Shown: piece after piece, positions 27,729 to 33,113 of the stretch | Layout of the letters: every line of letters starts with the position of its first letter | Numbering within the stretch: position 1 is the first letter of the stretch | Source: Hellea sp039977295 | GTDB taxonomy: Bacteria; Pseudomonadota; Alphaproteobacteria; Caulobacterales; Maricaulaceae | Length of the DNA stretch: 64,000 bases | NCBI GenBank assembly: GCA_039977295.1 | Contig: JBDWDN010000011.1 | Span: 186,001 to 250,000, forward strand | Direction of reading: 5' to 3' | Program-made: the position numbers and the translations under genes | Notes under the pieces: model-generated | Told to the model about the DNA's origin: nothing | The model's input: only the letters and a program-made list of their open reading frames with translations | The model's database searches: none

Positions 27729-28253
27729 ATGAAAAAGACGCTCCTTATATATGCCATACTTATACCTGTTGTCCTCATTTTGCTGGATCAATGGACGAAA
27801 TTTGCCGTGATTCAGTCCTTTGATGTGCCCATGAATATTTGCGAGGAGAATTTGCGGCCCAATAAAACCCATAAAATTCCGGGCCCTATGGATATCTCGC
27901 TGGTGTGTAACCCTGGCATTAGTTGGGGGTTGCTGCAAGGCGATAGCCCGATGAAGCGGTGGCTCCTAACCGCATTTGCCTTTATTATGAGTGGTGTGCT
28001 GGTTTACGCTCTAACGCAAAGCAAAGACCGCCTGACCAAACTCTCTATTGCCCTGATTATTAGCGGGGCCATCGGTAACGGTATTGACCGCTTCTTATTT
28101 GGCGCGGTTACGGATTTTATCGACTTTGGCGAAATAGGCTTTCACTGGGCCTTTAACATCGCTGACAGCGCGATAACCTGCGGCGTGATTGGCCTGTTGC
28201 TCGCGAGCTTCTTTATTAAGCCAGATAAAGACCCCGCCAAGGTCGACACCTAA
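27729..28253 (+). CDS. lspA: Lipoprotein signal peptidase II
   Basis: Membrane aspartyl protease that removes the signal peptide from prolipoproteins after diacylglyceryl modification. Four transmembrane segments are visible. The two catalytic aspartates lie in the conserved boxes GAIGNGIDRFLFGAVTDFIDF and AFNIADSAITCGV, and the N-terminal box is LLDQWTKFAVI. From ATG 27729 (MKKTLLIY) it has 174 residues, the usual size. A longer reading from 27693 lacks a signal-anchor start. It is convergent with rtcR. Confidence 0.95.
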   Translation: MKKTLLIYAILIPVVLILLDQWTKFAVIQSFDVPMNICEENLRPNKTHKIPGPMDISLVCNPGISWGLLQGDSPMKRWLLTAFAFIMSGVLVYALTQSKDRLTKLSIALIISGAIGNGIDRFLFGAVTDFIDFGEIGFHWAFNIADSAITCGVIGLLLASFFIKPDKDPAKVDT

Positions 28254-28273
28254 GTCCTTCTTAATTGAGGGAT

Positions 28274-29863
28274 TTACTGGATGTCGTCCCAGCTTAGGTC
28301 AAATTTAGCTAAATATTTCTTCAGTCGATCAGCATCGTTTTTTGTCTTTCGCGCCTCGCGCGACACAGCGTAGAGCTTGCGGCCTGCATCGCTCAAATTA
28401 TCCGACGCTTTGCAAACAGAGATAACATTGGCGAGGCTAGGGCGATCAAACAGGTCTATTTGGGCAATCTGTGACTGCGATAAAGCAGACAGTAAAATGT
28501 CGTCATCTGGGTCGCTGCTAGAAAGTCGCCAACCTGTCCTGAGCCGTTCAATTTCACGTTCAACACTGGAAAGCTGAATTCTTGACCCCTCTGCAAATGT
28601 ACAGAGGCGCGTTACAGATGCGGCGAGATCTCTGAAATTAGCCGCCCATTTGGCCTCAGCGGAGAGGGCATATGTGAGGTAAGCGTCGCGGGCTTCTTTG
28701 TTAAAGGTCATTTTACGGTTGTTGCGAGAGCTAAACTTTGAGAGCTCAAAGCTTAGATTAGGCTCAATATCCTCGCGGCGATCTTTTAGGCCTGGCAGCG
28801 TATAGCTCCACATATTGATACGCGCGAGAAGGTCTTCTCGAAATCGGCCCTCAGCCACGAGCTGCGTCAGGTCTGTTGTTGTGCCCGCAATCAATTGAAA
28901 GCCGCTTTTAACTTCTTGATCGCCGCCCACAGGGTAAAAACTGTGATCCTCAAGAGCTCCCAAAATCATCGCTTGTTCGTCGAGCCCAAGAGACTCGATT
29001 TCATCTAAGAAAATAAGGCCCTTATGCGCTTTACGAAGAAGGCCGGCCCTGTCTTTGATGGCGCCAGCGTAAGCCCCGCGCTTATGGCCAAATAATGTGG
29101 ACATCGCTGTATCGCCGCGTAGCGTCGCGCAGTTAATCTCGACAAAACTGCCTACCATTTGGTGACGCCGCTTTTTAAGCTCGTAGATACGGCGGGCCAA
29201 ATGAGACTTGCCTGCGCCCGTGGGCCCAGAAATCAAGACGGGGTTCGTCGTGCGAATGGCGACCTGCTCGATCTCGTCAATCATGGCATTAAAAGCCTTA
29301 TTGCGGGTTGAGATGCCAGATTTCAGAAAAGACGTGTCATTCTCGCGCTCTGTTTCAAAGCGGTCGGCTAAGCGGTCATATTTCGAGAGGTCTAGATCAA
29401 TGACAGAGACATGACCCGGGCCGCCTTGTTCGCTACGGCGTGGCGGAGAGAGCTGAAGAATCTTTCCAGGTAAATATCGAGCCTCATTCAAGAGGAAGAG
29501 ACAAATCTGCGAGACGTGGGTGCCGGTCGTGATGTGCAGAAGGTAATCCTCAGACTCGGTATCAAAGCGGTAAAGATCTGTGAAATCGAACAGCGCCTCA
29601 TAGACTTCTTCGAGGTCCCATGGGTTGTCGATTTCCAATTCATTGATAATGACGCGCGTTTCAGGCGAGATGAGCGCAATATCCGCTGTAACCTGCTCGG
29701 CAATTTTGAGGTATTTTGGATCTACAAGCAGTTCAAAGCGGTGAATGACAAAATCATCCTGACGGCAGAGGTCAACAGTCGGGCGCCAGCGCTCCCAACG
29801 GCCTATTCCTTTACCATTATCTAAGTTGATTCCAAGAAATCCTATGGCAACATTATGCTTCAT
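28274..29863 (-). CDS. rtcR: RtcR, sigma-54-dependent activator of RNA repair genes
   Basis: Transcriptional activator of the rtc RNA-repair operon. Residues 1-180 correspond to the RtcR sensor domain, a CARF-like Rossmann fold thought to bind an RNA-derived ligand (YLLHITTGTHVSQICLFLLNEARYLPGKILQLSPPRR). The AAA+ domain follows: Walker A GPTGAGKSHLA near residue 210, the sigma-54 contact loop KRGAYAGAIKDR near 262 (GAYAGA in place of the canonical GAFTGA), Walker B GLIFLDEIESL near 283. The C-terminus (NVISVCKASDNLSDAGRKLYAVS) holds the DNA-binding helix-turn-helix. It is two bases downstream of the S24-like gene and divergent from the Ro60 gene it probably controls. Confidence 0.95.
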   Translation of the reverse strand: MKHNVAIGFLGINLDNGKGIGRWERWRPTVDLCRQDDFVIHRFELLVDPKYLKIAEQVTADIALISPETRVIINELEIDNPWDLEEVYEALFDFTDLYRFDTESEDYLLHITTGTHVSQICLFLLNEARYLPGKILQLSPPRRSEQGGPGHVSVIDLDLSKYDRLADRFETERENDTSFLKSGISTRNKAFNAMIDEIEQVAIRTTNPVLISGPTGAGKSHLARRIYELKKRRHQMVGSFVEINCATLRGDTAMSTLFGHKRGAYAGAIKDRAGLLRKAHKGLIFLDEIESLGLDEQAMILGALEDHSFYPVGGDQEVKSGFQLIAGTTTDLTQLVAEGRFREDLLARINMWSYTLPGLKDRREDIEPNLSFELSKFSSRNNRKMTFNKEARDAYLTYALSAEAKWAANFRDLAASVTRLCTFAEGSRIQLSSVEREIERLRTGWRLSSSDPDDDILLSALSQSQIAQIDLFDRPSLANVISVCKASDNLSDAGRKLYAVSREARKTKNDADRLKKYLAKFDLSWDDIQ

Positions 29864-29865
29864 GA

Positions 29866-30168
29866 TTAATCTGCAATGCTTACTAATTTGCCGTAAATAT
29901 TACTGCCCGTAATCCAACCATTAATGCCGCCGCGATTATTTCCAATTTGCAGCTGTTTGCCTTTTTTAGCTTTTATGAGATGAAGGTATTGGTTGCCTCG
30001 AACCTTGCAGAGCACAACATCTCCCACTTCGAGAGTTTCTATCACGCAAGGCTCTACGGTGCATAGCTGTCCCGATTTAATTATGCCCGTCATTGAGTGT
30101 CCGCGCGGTCGAAACTGAACGCTTTGTCCAGATTTAAGCGATTCGATATAATGTGTTGCCCATCCCAT
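29866..30168 (-). CDS. Stand-alone S24/LexA-like peptidase domain protein
   Basis: A 100-residue protein consisting of little more than an S24/S26-type serine protease domain, without the N-terminal DNA-binding domain of LexA or CI. The catalytic dyad can be placed: Ser25 in PRGHSMTGIIKSG (the G-x-S-M motif) and Lys66 in YLHLIKAKKGKQLQIGNN, 41 residues later and aligning with the VKRL lysine of LexA. The motif VGDVVLCKVRGNQYL between them is the usual membrane of the fold. It is the first gene of a unit with rtcR (two bases between them) and lies divergent to rsr. It may be a partner in the damage response or a membrane-independent hydrolase; DNA binding is unlikely by itself. Confidence 0.72.
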   Translation of the reverse strand: MGWATHYIESLKSGQSVQFRPRGHSMTGIIKSGQLCTVEPCVIETLEVGDVVLCKVRGNQYLHLIKAKKGKQLQIGNNRGGINGWITGSNIYGKLVSIAD

Positions 30169-30196
30169 CCAATATATATGCGCTATTATTTTATAA

Positions 30197-30220
30197 ATTA
30201 CTATAAAATTTTATAGTAAT
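30197..30220. promoter_or_regulatory. Perfect 24-bp palindrome in the rtcR-rsr divergent region
   Basis: ATTACTATAAAA and its exact complement TTTTATAGTAAT abut to make a gapless 24-bp palindrome 29 bases upstream of the S24-like gene. One arm (CTATAAAATTAT) recurs at 30265-30276. The position and symmetry suggest an operator for a dimeric regulator or an overlapping promoter pair. I found no clean sigma-54 -24/-12 element in the 311-base gap. Confidence 0.6.
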
Positions 30221-30414
30221 AATGCGAACTGCAGGAGCGGTTTCCTGTGAATTCACGTCGTAAACTATAAAATTATGAGTAAAAACAGCACGTTATCATT
30301 TTTCTTAAAAATAACATTTTTCACCACGCAGTCTTATCTCCAATTTCATCAGTGTTGAAAGACGGAAAATAACAGCAGGCAAATAGGTGCTTGCGTTCAA
30401 CGGTTTATCAAACG

Positions 30415-30442
30415 GCTGCCCTGTCATTGGGGACAGGGCAGC
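30415..30442 (+). promoter_or_regulatory. Strong leader hairpin before the Ro60 gene
   Basis: GCTGCCCTGTC, loop ATTGGG, GACAGGGCAGC: an 11-bp perfect stem ending 27 bases before the GGAGG ribosome-binding site of rsr. No T-tract follows, so it is not an intrinsic terminator. It could be a transcript-stabilising 5' structure, a protein-binding site or a processing site. Confidence 0.6.
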
Positions 30443-30479
30443 TATCTAGAGATTAAAATGAAAGACAATGGAGGTTAAG

Positions 30480-32078
30480 ATGGCGAATAAATCTATGTTT
30501 GCATCTATGCGAGGAAAATTACTCCCAGCGGCGACCGTGTTAAACGGCGCTGGCGGGACAGCTTTTGAACTGAGCCCGCGTCAGAAATTGGCGCAGCTTG
30601 CGGTTACAGGGTGTTTGAACGGTACGTTCTATGCGTCTGCGCAAGATCAGCTCACTGACGTTCTGGATTTGACGCGAGAGCTCGATCCAGCCTTCATTGC
30701 GAAAACAGCTATCTATGCTCGAAAGAGCGGCTTTATGAAAGATATGCCGGCCTTGTTGCTCGCATGTTTGACAGTGCCTAACAGTAAGGGCGAAATGCGT
30801 TCTGATCTTGTTGCGCCTGTTTTTCACGAAGTCATTGATAATGGTAAAATGCTCCGAAACTTCGTCCAAATCATGCGCTCCGGCGTTGTTGGACGAAAAT
30901 CTCTGGGCACCGCGCCTAAGCGTTTGGTTCAAAACTGGCTCTTAAAAGCGTCGGATAAGCAGTTGATTAATGCCTGTGTAGGGAACGACCCTTCGCTGGC
31001 TGATGTCATCAAGATGGTTCATCCAAAGCCCTTAACGGCTGACCGCGAAGCATTGTTTGCATACTTAATCGGACGCGAGCACGACTTTTCAAAACTGCCG
31101 CAATCCATCAAAGATTTTGAAGCCTTTAAAGCTGATATCTCTTCGGGAGGCGCGATAGTTGTACCAGATGTTCCGTTTCAGATGCTAACGGCGTTGAATC
31201 TCAATTCCGATCACTGGACTCAGATTTCTGAGCGCGGCGGGTGGCATATGGTCCGTATGAACTTGAACACATTTGCGCGTCACGGTGTTTTTGAGCGTCG
31301 CAGCGCTGTGAAGGCTATTGCGAAGCGATTAACAGATGTTGACGCTATTCGCAGAGCTAAAGTGTTCCCGTATCAAATTATGGCGGCCTATATGGCGAGC
31401 CAGAAATCGGATCTGCCGCGTGAAATTACGCAGGCTTTGAAAGAAGCGCTTGAGATTTCGCTAGAGAACGTGCCGAGCTTTGATGGCAATGTTGTTGTCT
31501 GTCCAGATGTGTCGGGGTCAATGAGCTGGTCTGTATCGGGATACCGTGCGGGCTCAACATCAGCAGTTCGCTGCATTGATGTTGCGGGCCTCATGGCGTC
31601 AGTTGTCTTGCGCAATAGCGACGCGGCGACGGTGCTGCCTTTCGAGGTCTGCATTGCCGATGTTAAGCTGAATGCAAAGGACGATGTCTTGACCAATACT
31701 GGGAAACTCTCGGCCATAGGCGGAGGCGGAACAAATTGCGCGGCGCCTTTGGTTCACTTGAACCGGCGCAAGGCCAAAGTCGATTTGCTGATCATCGTAT
31801 CAGACAATGAAAGCTGGGCCGGCGTGCAAGCGGGACGTTCGACGGCGATGATGGGCGAATGGGAACGGCTTAAAACCCGCAATCCCAAAGCGCGGATGGT
31901 GTGTATTGACATCACGCCAAACACAACAACCCAAGCGGTATCGCGCGAAGACATCTTGAATATTGGCGGATTTTCCGACCGTGTTTTTGATGTAATCGGA
32001 CGGTTTGCAAATGGAAATACAGGTTCCGACCACTGGGTGGGCGAAATCGAAACATTAGAATTAAGGAGTATAAATTAA
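30480..32078 (+). CDS. rsr: Ro60-like TROVE protein (Rsr)
   Basis: Bacterial orthologue of the Ro60 autoantigen, a ring-shaped RNA-binding protein that holds misfolded RNA ends in its cavity and Y RNA on its outer surface, and that in other bacteria works with exonucleases such as PNPase. Residues 1-335 form the HEAT-like TROVE ring (QKLAQLAVTGCLNGTFYASAQ, AIYARKSGFMKDMPALLLACLT, MRSGVVGRKSLGTAPKRLVQNW). Residues about 338-530 are a von Willebrand A domain with an intact MIDAS: DVSGSMS, the Thr in GGGGTNC, and the Asp in IVSDNESW. GGAGG lies six bases before ATG 30480. 532 residues, full length. The five Y-like RNAs and tRNA genes follow immediately. Confidence 0.95.
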   Translation: MANKSMFASMRGKLLPAATVLNGAGGTAFELSPRQKLAQLAVTGCLNGTFYASAQDQLTDVLDLTRELDPAFIAKTAIYARKSGFMKDMPALLLACLTVPNSKGEMRSDLVAPVFHEVIDNGKMLRNFVQIMRSGVVGRKSLGTAPKRLVQNWLLKASDKQLINACVGNDPSLADVIKMVHPKPLTADREALFAYLIGREHDFSKLPQSIKDFEAFKADISSGGAIVVPDVPFQMLTALNLNSDHWTQISERGGWHMVRMNLNTFARHGVFERRSAVKAIAKRLTDVDAIRRAKVFPYQIMAAYMASQKSDLPREITQALKEALEISLENVPSFDGNVVVCPDVSGSMSWSVSGYRAGSTSAVRCIDVAGLMASVVLRNSDAATVLPFEVCIADVKLNAKDDVLTNTGKLSAIGGGGTNCAAPLVHLNRRKAKVDLLIIVSDNESWAGVQAGRSTAMMGEWERLKTRNPKARMVCIDITPNTTTQAVSREDILNIGGFSDRVFDVIGRFANGNTGSDHWVGEIETLELRSIN

Positions 32079-32101
32079 GGCTTAGGTCTTGGAGACTAAA
32101 A

Positions 32102-32172
32102 GTAACTGCGAATGCGGCTCGAGACTACATCTGAACATGTAAAACCGTCTCGGCGTCTCTTGTCGCAGTTGC
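32102..32172 (+). ncRNA. Y-RNA-like unit A (minimal, no tRNA module)
   Basis: A 71-base hairpin 23 bases after rsr. The outer stem pairs GTAACTGCGA (32102-32111) with TCGCAGTTGC (32163-32172), ten pairs with one wobble. The internal loop is formed by the shared strands GAATGC and CTTGTC. The upper stem pairs CGAGAC with GTCTCG, and a terminal stem TACAT/ATGTA closes a CTGAAC loop. The same two strand motifs recur in four more units with compensating changes in the stem. Comparison with vertebrate Y RNAs (CGAGUGC opposite CUUGACC) suggests this is the Ro60-binding helix. Confidence 0.75.
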
Positions 32173-32188
32173 TTTCAATCTTCATTAA

Positions 32189-32329
32189 CATGACGAATGC
32201 CCTAGAGATTACATTGGTAGACGCAGCCATTTGGAAAAATGGTTTCGAGGAAACTCGAGGTGAAGGTTCAAGCCCTTCCATCAGTAATGATGTGGCGGAA
32301 GAAACATCTCTAAAAAGCTTGTCGTCATG
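32189..32329 (+). ncRNA. Y-RNA-like unit B with a tRNA-Leu-like permuted module
   Basis: Ro-type stem: CATGACGA (32189-32196) with TCGTCATG (32322-32329), the GAATGC/CTTGTC internal loop, then TAGAGAT (32203-32209) with ATCTCTA (32306-32312). Inside, in order: D-loop 3' part TTGGTAGA and CGC, an anticodon-like stem CCATT/AATGG with a 6-base loop, a long variable arm TCGAG-GAAA-CTCGA, a T arm GAAGG-TTCAAGC-CCTTC, then CATCA-GTAA-TGATG, then TG and GCGGAA. Read circularly this is a complete type II (leucine-like) tRNA opened in the D-loop: the acceptor stem is closed by a GUAA tetraloop and GCG (32295-32297) pairs with CGC (32222-32224). No CCA end exists. Confidence 0.75.
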
Positions 32330-32348
32330 GCTTTATACAAATGCATTC

Positions 32349-32483
32349 GGCGAATGCTTGTGGAACTACATTCCAACGTCGTTGTCGCGGGTTCGAATCC
32401 CGCCTCTTGCCATCTGGTTTTGTCAGGTAGCGAGAGTAGCTCAGTCTGGTAGAGCACGAATGTTTCACAGATACCTTGTCGCC
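32349..32483 (+). ncRNA. Y-RNA-like unit C with a tRNA-Gly-like permuted module
   Basis: Ro-type stem: GGCGA (32349-32353) with TCGCC (32479-32483), shared GAATGC and CTTGTC strands, upper stem GTGGAAC (32360-32366) with GTTTCAC (32462-32468). Inside, in order: T arm GCGGG-TTCGAAT-CCCGC (32387-32403), acceptor 3' strand CTCTTGC (32404-32410), a linker that can form a hairpin, acceptor 5' strand GCGAGAG (32430-32436), TA, D arm GCTC-AGTCTGGTA-GAGC. The acceptor strands pair over seven bases. GAATG/CATTC can continue the helix at the anticodon position. So the module is a tRNA opened in the anticodon arm, with T arm before D arm; D and T arms most resemble tRNA-Gly. Confidence 0.75.
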
Positions 32484-32518
32484 ACTTTGTGTTTGAAGCT
32501 TTTAATTATGATCGAATT

Positions 32519-32652
32519 GGCGAATGCCTACGGAACTACATGGATATCAAGGTCGCGAGTTCGAATCTCGCCTAAGGGAGCGCTGGGTAACCGGACTGTC
32601 TTAGTAGCTCAGGGGTAGAGCATGATAATTGTTTCGTGACACCCTTGTCGCC
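32519..32652 (+). ncRNA. Y-RNA-like unit D, permuted tRNA module with GUAA-capped acceptor
   Basis: Ro-type stem GGCGA (32519-32523) with TCGCC (32648-32652), shared GAATGC and CTTGTC, upper stem ACGGAAC (32530-32536) with GTTTCGT (32631-32637). Inside: anticodon 3' strand TATCA (32545-32549), variable AGGTC, T arm GCGAG-TTCGAAT-CTCGC, acceptor 3' strand CTAAGG, a hairpin CTGG-GTAA-CCGG, acceptor 5' strand TCTTAG, TA, D arm GCTC-AGGGGTA-GAGC, A, anticodon 5' strand TGATA (32623-32627), which pairs perfectly with TATCA. This is the clearest permuted tRNA of the set: every cloverleaf stem is present, the ends are opened in the anticodon loop, and the acceptor end is closed by a GUAA tetraloop. 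Confidence 0.78.
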
Positions 32653-32663
32653 TCACGTAATTT

Positions 32664-32776
32664 TCGGTGAATGCTGTCAGGACTACAGCGTCCAAACTTA
32701 AATGCTCCGCCGGGGGATTGGCCGGTTTGTAGGTTCGAGTCCTACCGGGTTTGTCTTGGCTATTACTTGTCACCGA
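32664..32776 (+). ncRNA. Y-RNA-like unit E with a reduced, non-permuted tRNA module
   Basis: Ro-type stem TCGGTGA (32664-32670) with TCACCGA (32770-32776), shared GAATGC and CTTGTC, upper stem GTCAGGAC (32676-32683) with GTCTTGGC (32753-32760), two wobbles. Inside: AAACTT (32694-32699) can pair with GGGTTT (32747-32752) as an acceptor-like stem, one arm around GGGGGATT closed by CCGCC/GGCCGG, and a canonical T arm GTAGG-TTCGAGT-CCTAC (32729-32745). Only one arm stands where D and anticodon arms are expected. Here the Ro-type stem extends the acceptor end. Less complete than B to D, so confidence is lower. Confidence 0.65.
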
Positions 32777-32783
32777 GAATGCT

Positions 32784-32857
32784 TGATCCCTAGTCTAATG
32801 GTAGGACGCCAGTTTTTGGGTCTGGAAATCCAGGTTCGAATCCTGGGGGATCAACCA
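32784..32857 (+). tRNA. tRNA-Gln (UUG), CCA encoded
   Basis: Complete cloverleaf: acceptor TGATCCC/GGGATCA, D arm GTCT-AATGGTA-GGAC, anticodon loop TTTTGGG with anticodon TTG, variable AAAT, T arm CCAGG-TTCGAAT-CCTGG, discriminator A and encoded CCA. The last anticodon pair is a T-T mismatch. It begins eight bases after Y-like unit E, so it is probably cut from the same transcript. Confidence 0.88.
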
Positions 32858-32859
32858 GT

Positions 32860-32935
32860 GCACCAGAAGCTCAATTGGAGGAGCGGCGGCCTACGAAGCC
32901 GAGGGTTGCAGGTTCGAGCCCTGCGTGGTGCGCCA
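32860..32935 (+). tRNA. tRNA-Arg (ACG), CCA encoded
   Basis: Acceptor GCACCAG/GTGGTGC (last pair mismatched), D stem GCTC/GAGC, anticodon loop CTACGAA with anticodon ACG, T arm GCAGG-TTCGAGC-CCTGC, discriminator G, CCA. Stem position 27-43 is a G-A mismatch. The A34 would be edited to inosine by TadA, whose gene lies at 57.3 kb. Two bases separate it from tRNA-Gln. Confidence 0.85.
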
Positions 32936-32938
32936 TAT

Positions 32939-33015
32939 GGCCGACTAGCCCAATTGGTAGAGGTGCCTGACTTAGAATCAGGTTGTTCCAGGTTCGACTC
33001 CTAGGTCGGCTACCA
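32939..33015 (+). tRNA. Type I tRNA with UAG anticodon (leucine codon CUA), CCA encoded
   Basis: Acceptor GGCCGAC/GTCGGCT, anticodon arm CCTGA-CTTAGAA-TCAGG with anticodon TAG, five-base variable loop TTGTT, T arm CCAGG-TTCGACT-CCTAG with one C-A mismatch, A73 and CCA. UAG reads CUA, a leucine codon, but bacterial tRNA-Leu is normally type II with a long variable arm, which is absent here. Identity in vivo is therefore uncertain. Confidence 0.7.
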
Positions 33016-33027
33016 AAGATATAGAAT

Positions 33028-33104
33028 GCTAACTTAGTTCAACTGGCTAGAACGCGGGATTGTGGCTCCTGAGATAGTGGGTTCAAGTCCCCTAGTTAGT
33101 GCCA
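33028..33104 (+). tRNA. tRNA-His-like (GUG), CCA encoded
   Basis: Acceptor GCTAACT/AGTTAGT, D arm GTTC-AACTGGCTA-GAAC, anticodon arm CGGGA-TTGTGGC-TCCTG with anticodon GTG, T loop TTCAAGT, then G and CCA. Normal bacterial tRNA-His has an extra G-1 opposite C73; here the discriminator is G and the base before the acceptor is T. The T stem has two weak pairs. It may be a poor substrate for histidyl-tRNA synthetase. Confidence 0.7.
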
Positions 33105-33113
33105 AATAAATTA

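Noticed and set aside
30169..30479. Sigma-54 promoter before rsr
   Set aside because: No GG-N10-GC pair resembling TGGCAC-N5-TTGC was found by eye; TTGC occurs at about 30391 but without GG at the right distance.
32189..32652. True permuted tRNA genes that are circularised and opened to give functional tRNAs, as in Cyanidioschyzon or some archaea
   Set aside because: RtcB next door makes this attractive, but the acceptor ends lack CCA and are sealed by GUAA tetraloops in B and D, the anticodon loop is replaced by the Ro-type helix in C and D, and the Ro strand motifs are conserved. Y-RNA mimicry fits better. Sequencing for circular or ligated products would settle it.
32112..33004. Open frames of 168 and 100 codons across the Y-like/tRNA block
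   Set aside because: They run through paired RNA stems and tRNA genes, have no ribosome-binding site and no recognisable protein motif; the RNA folds explain the sequence better.
32939..33015. Amber-suppressor tRNA
   Set aside because: The anticodon is 5'-UAG-3', which reads the leucine codon CUA. An amber suppressor would need the anticodon CUA.
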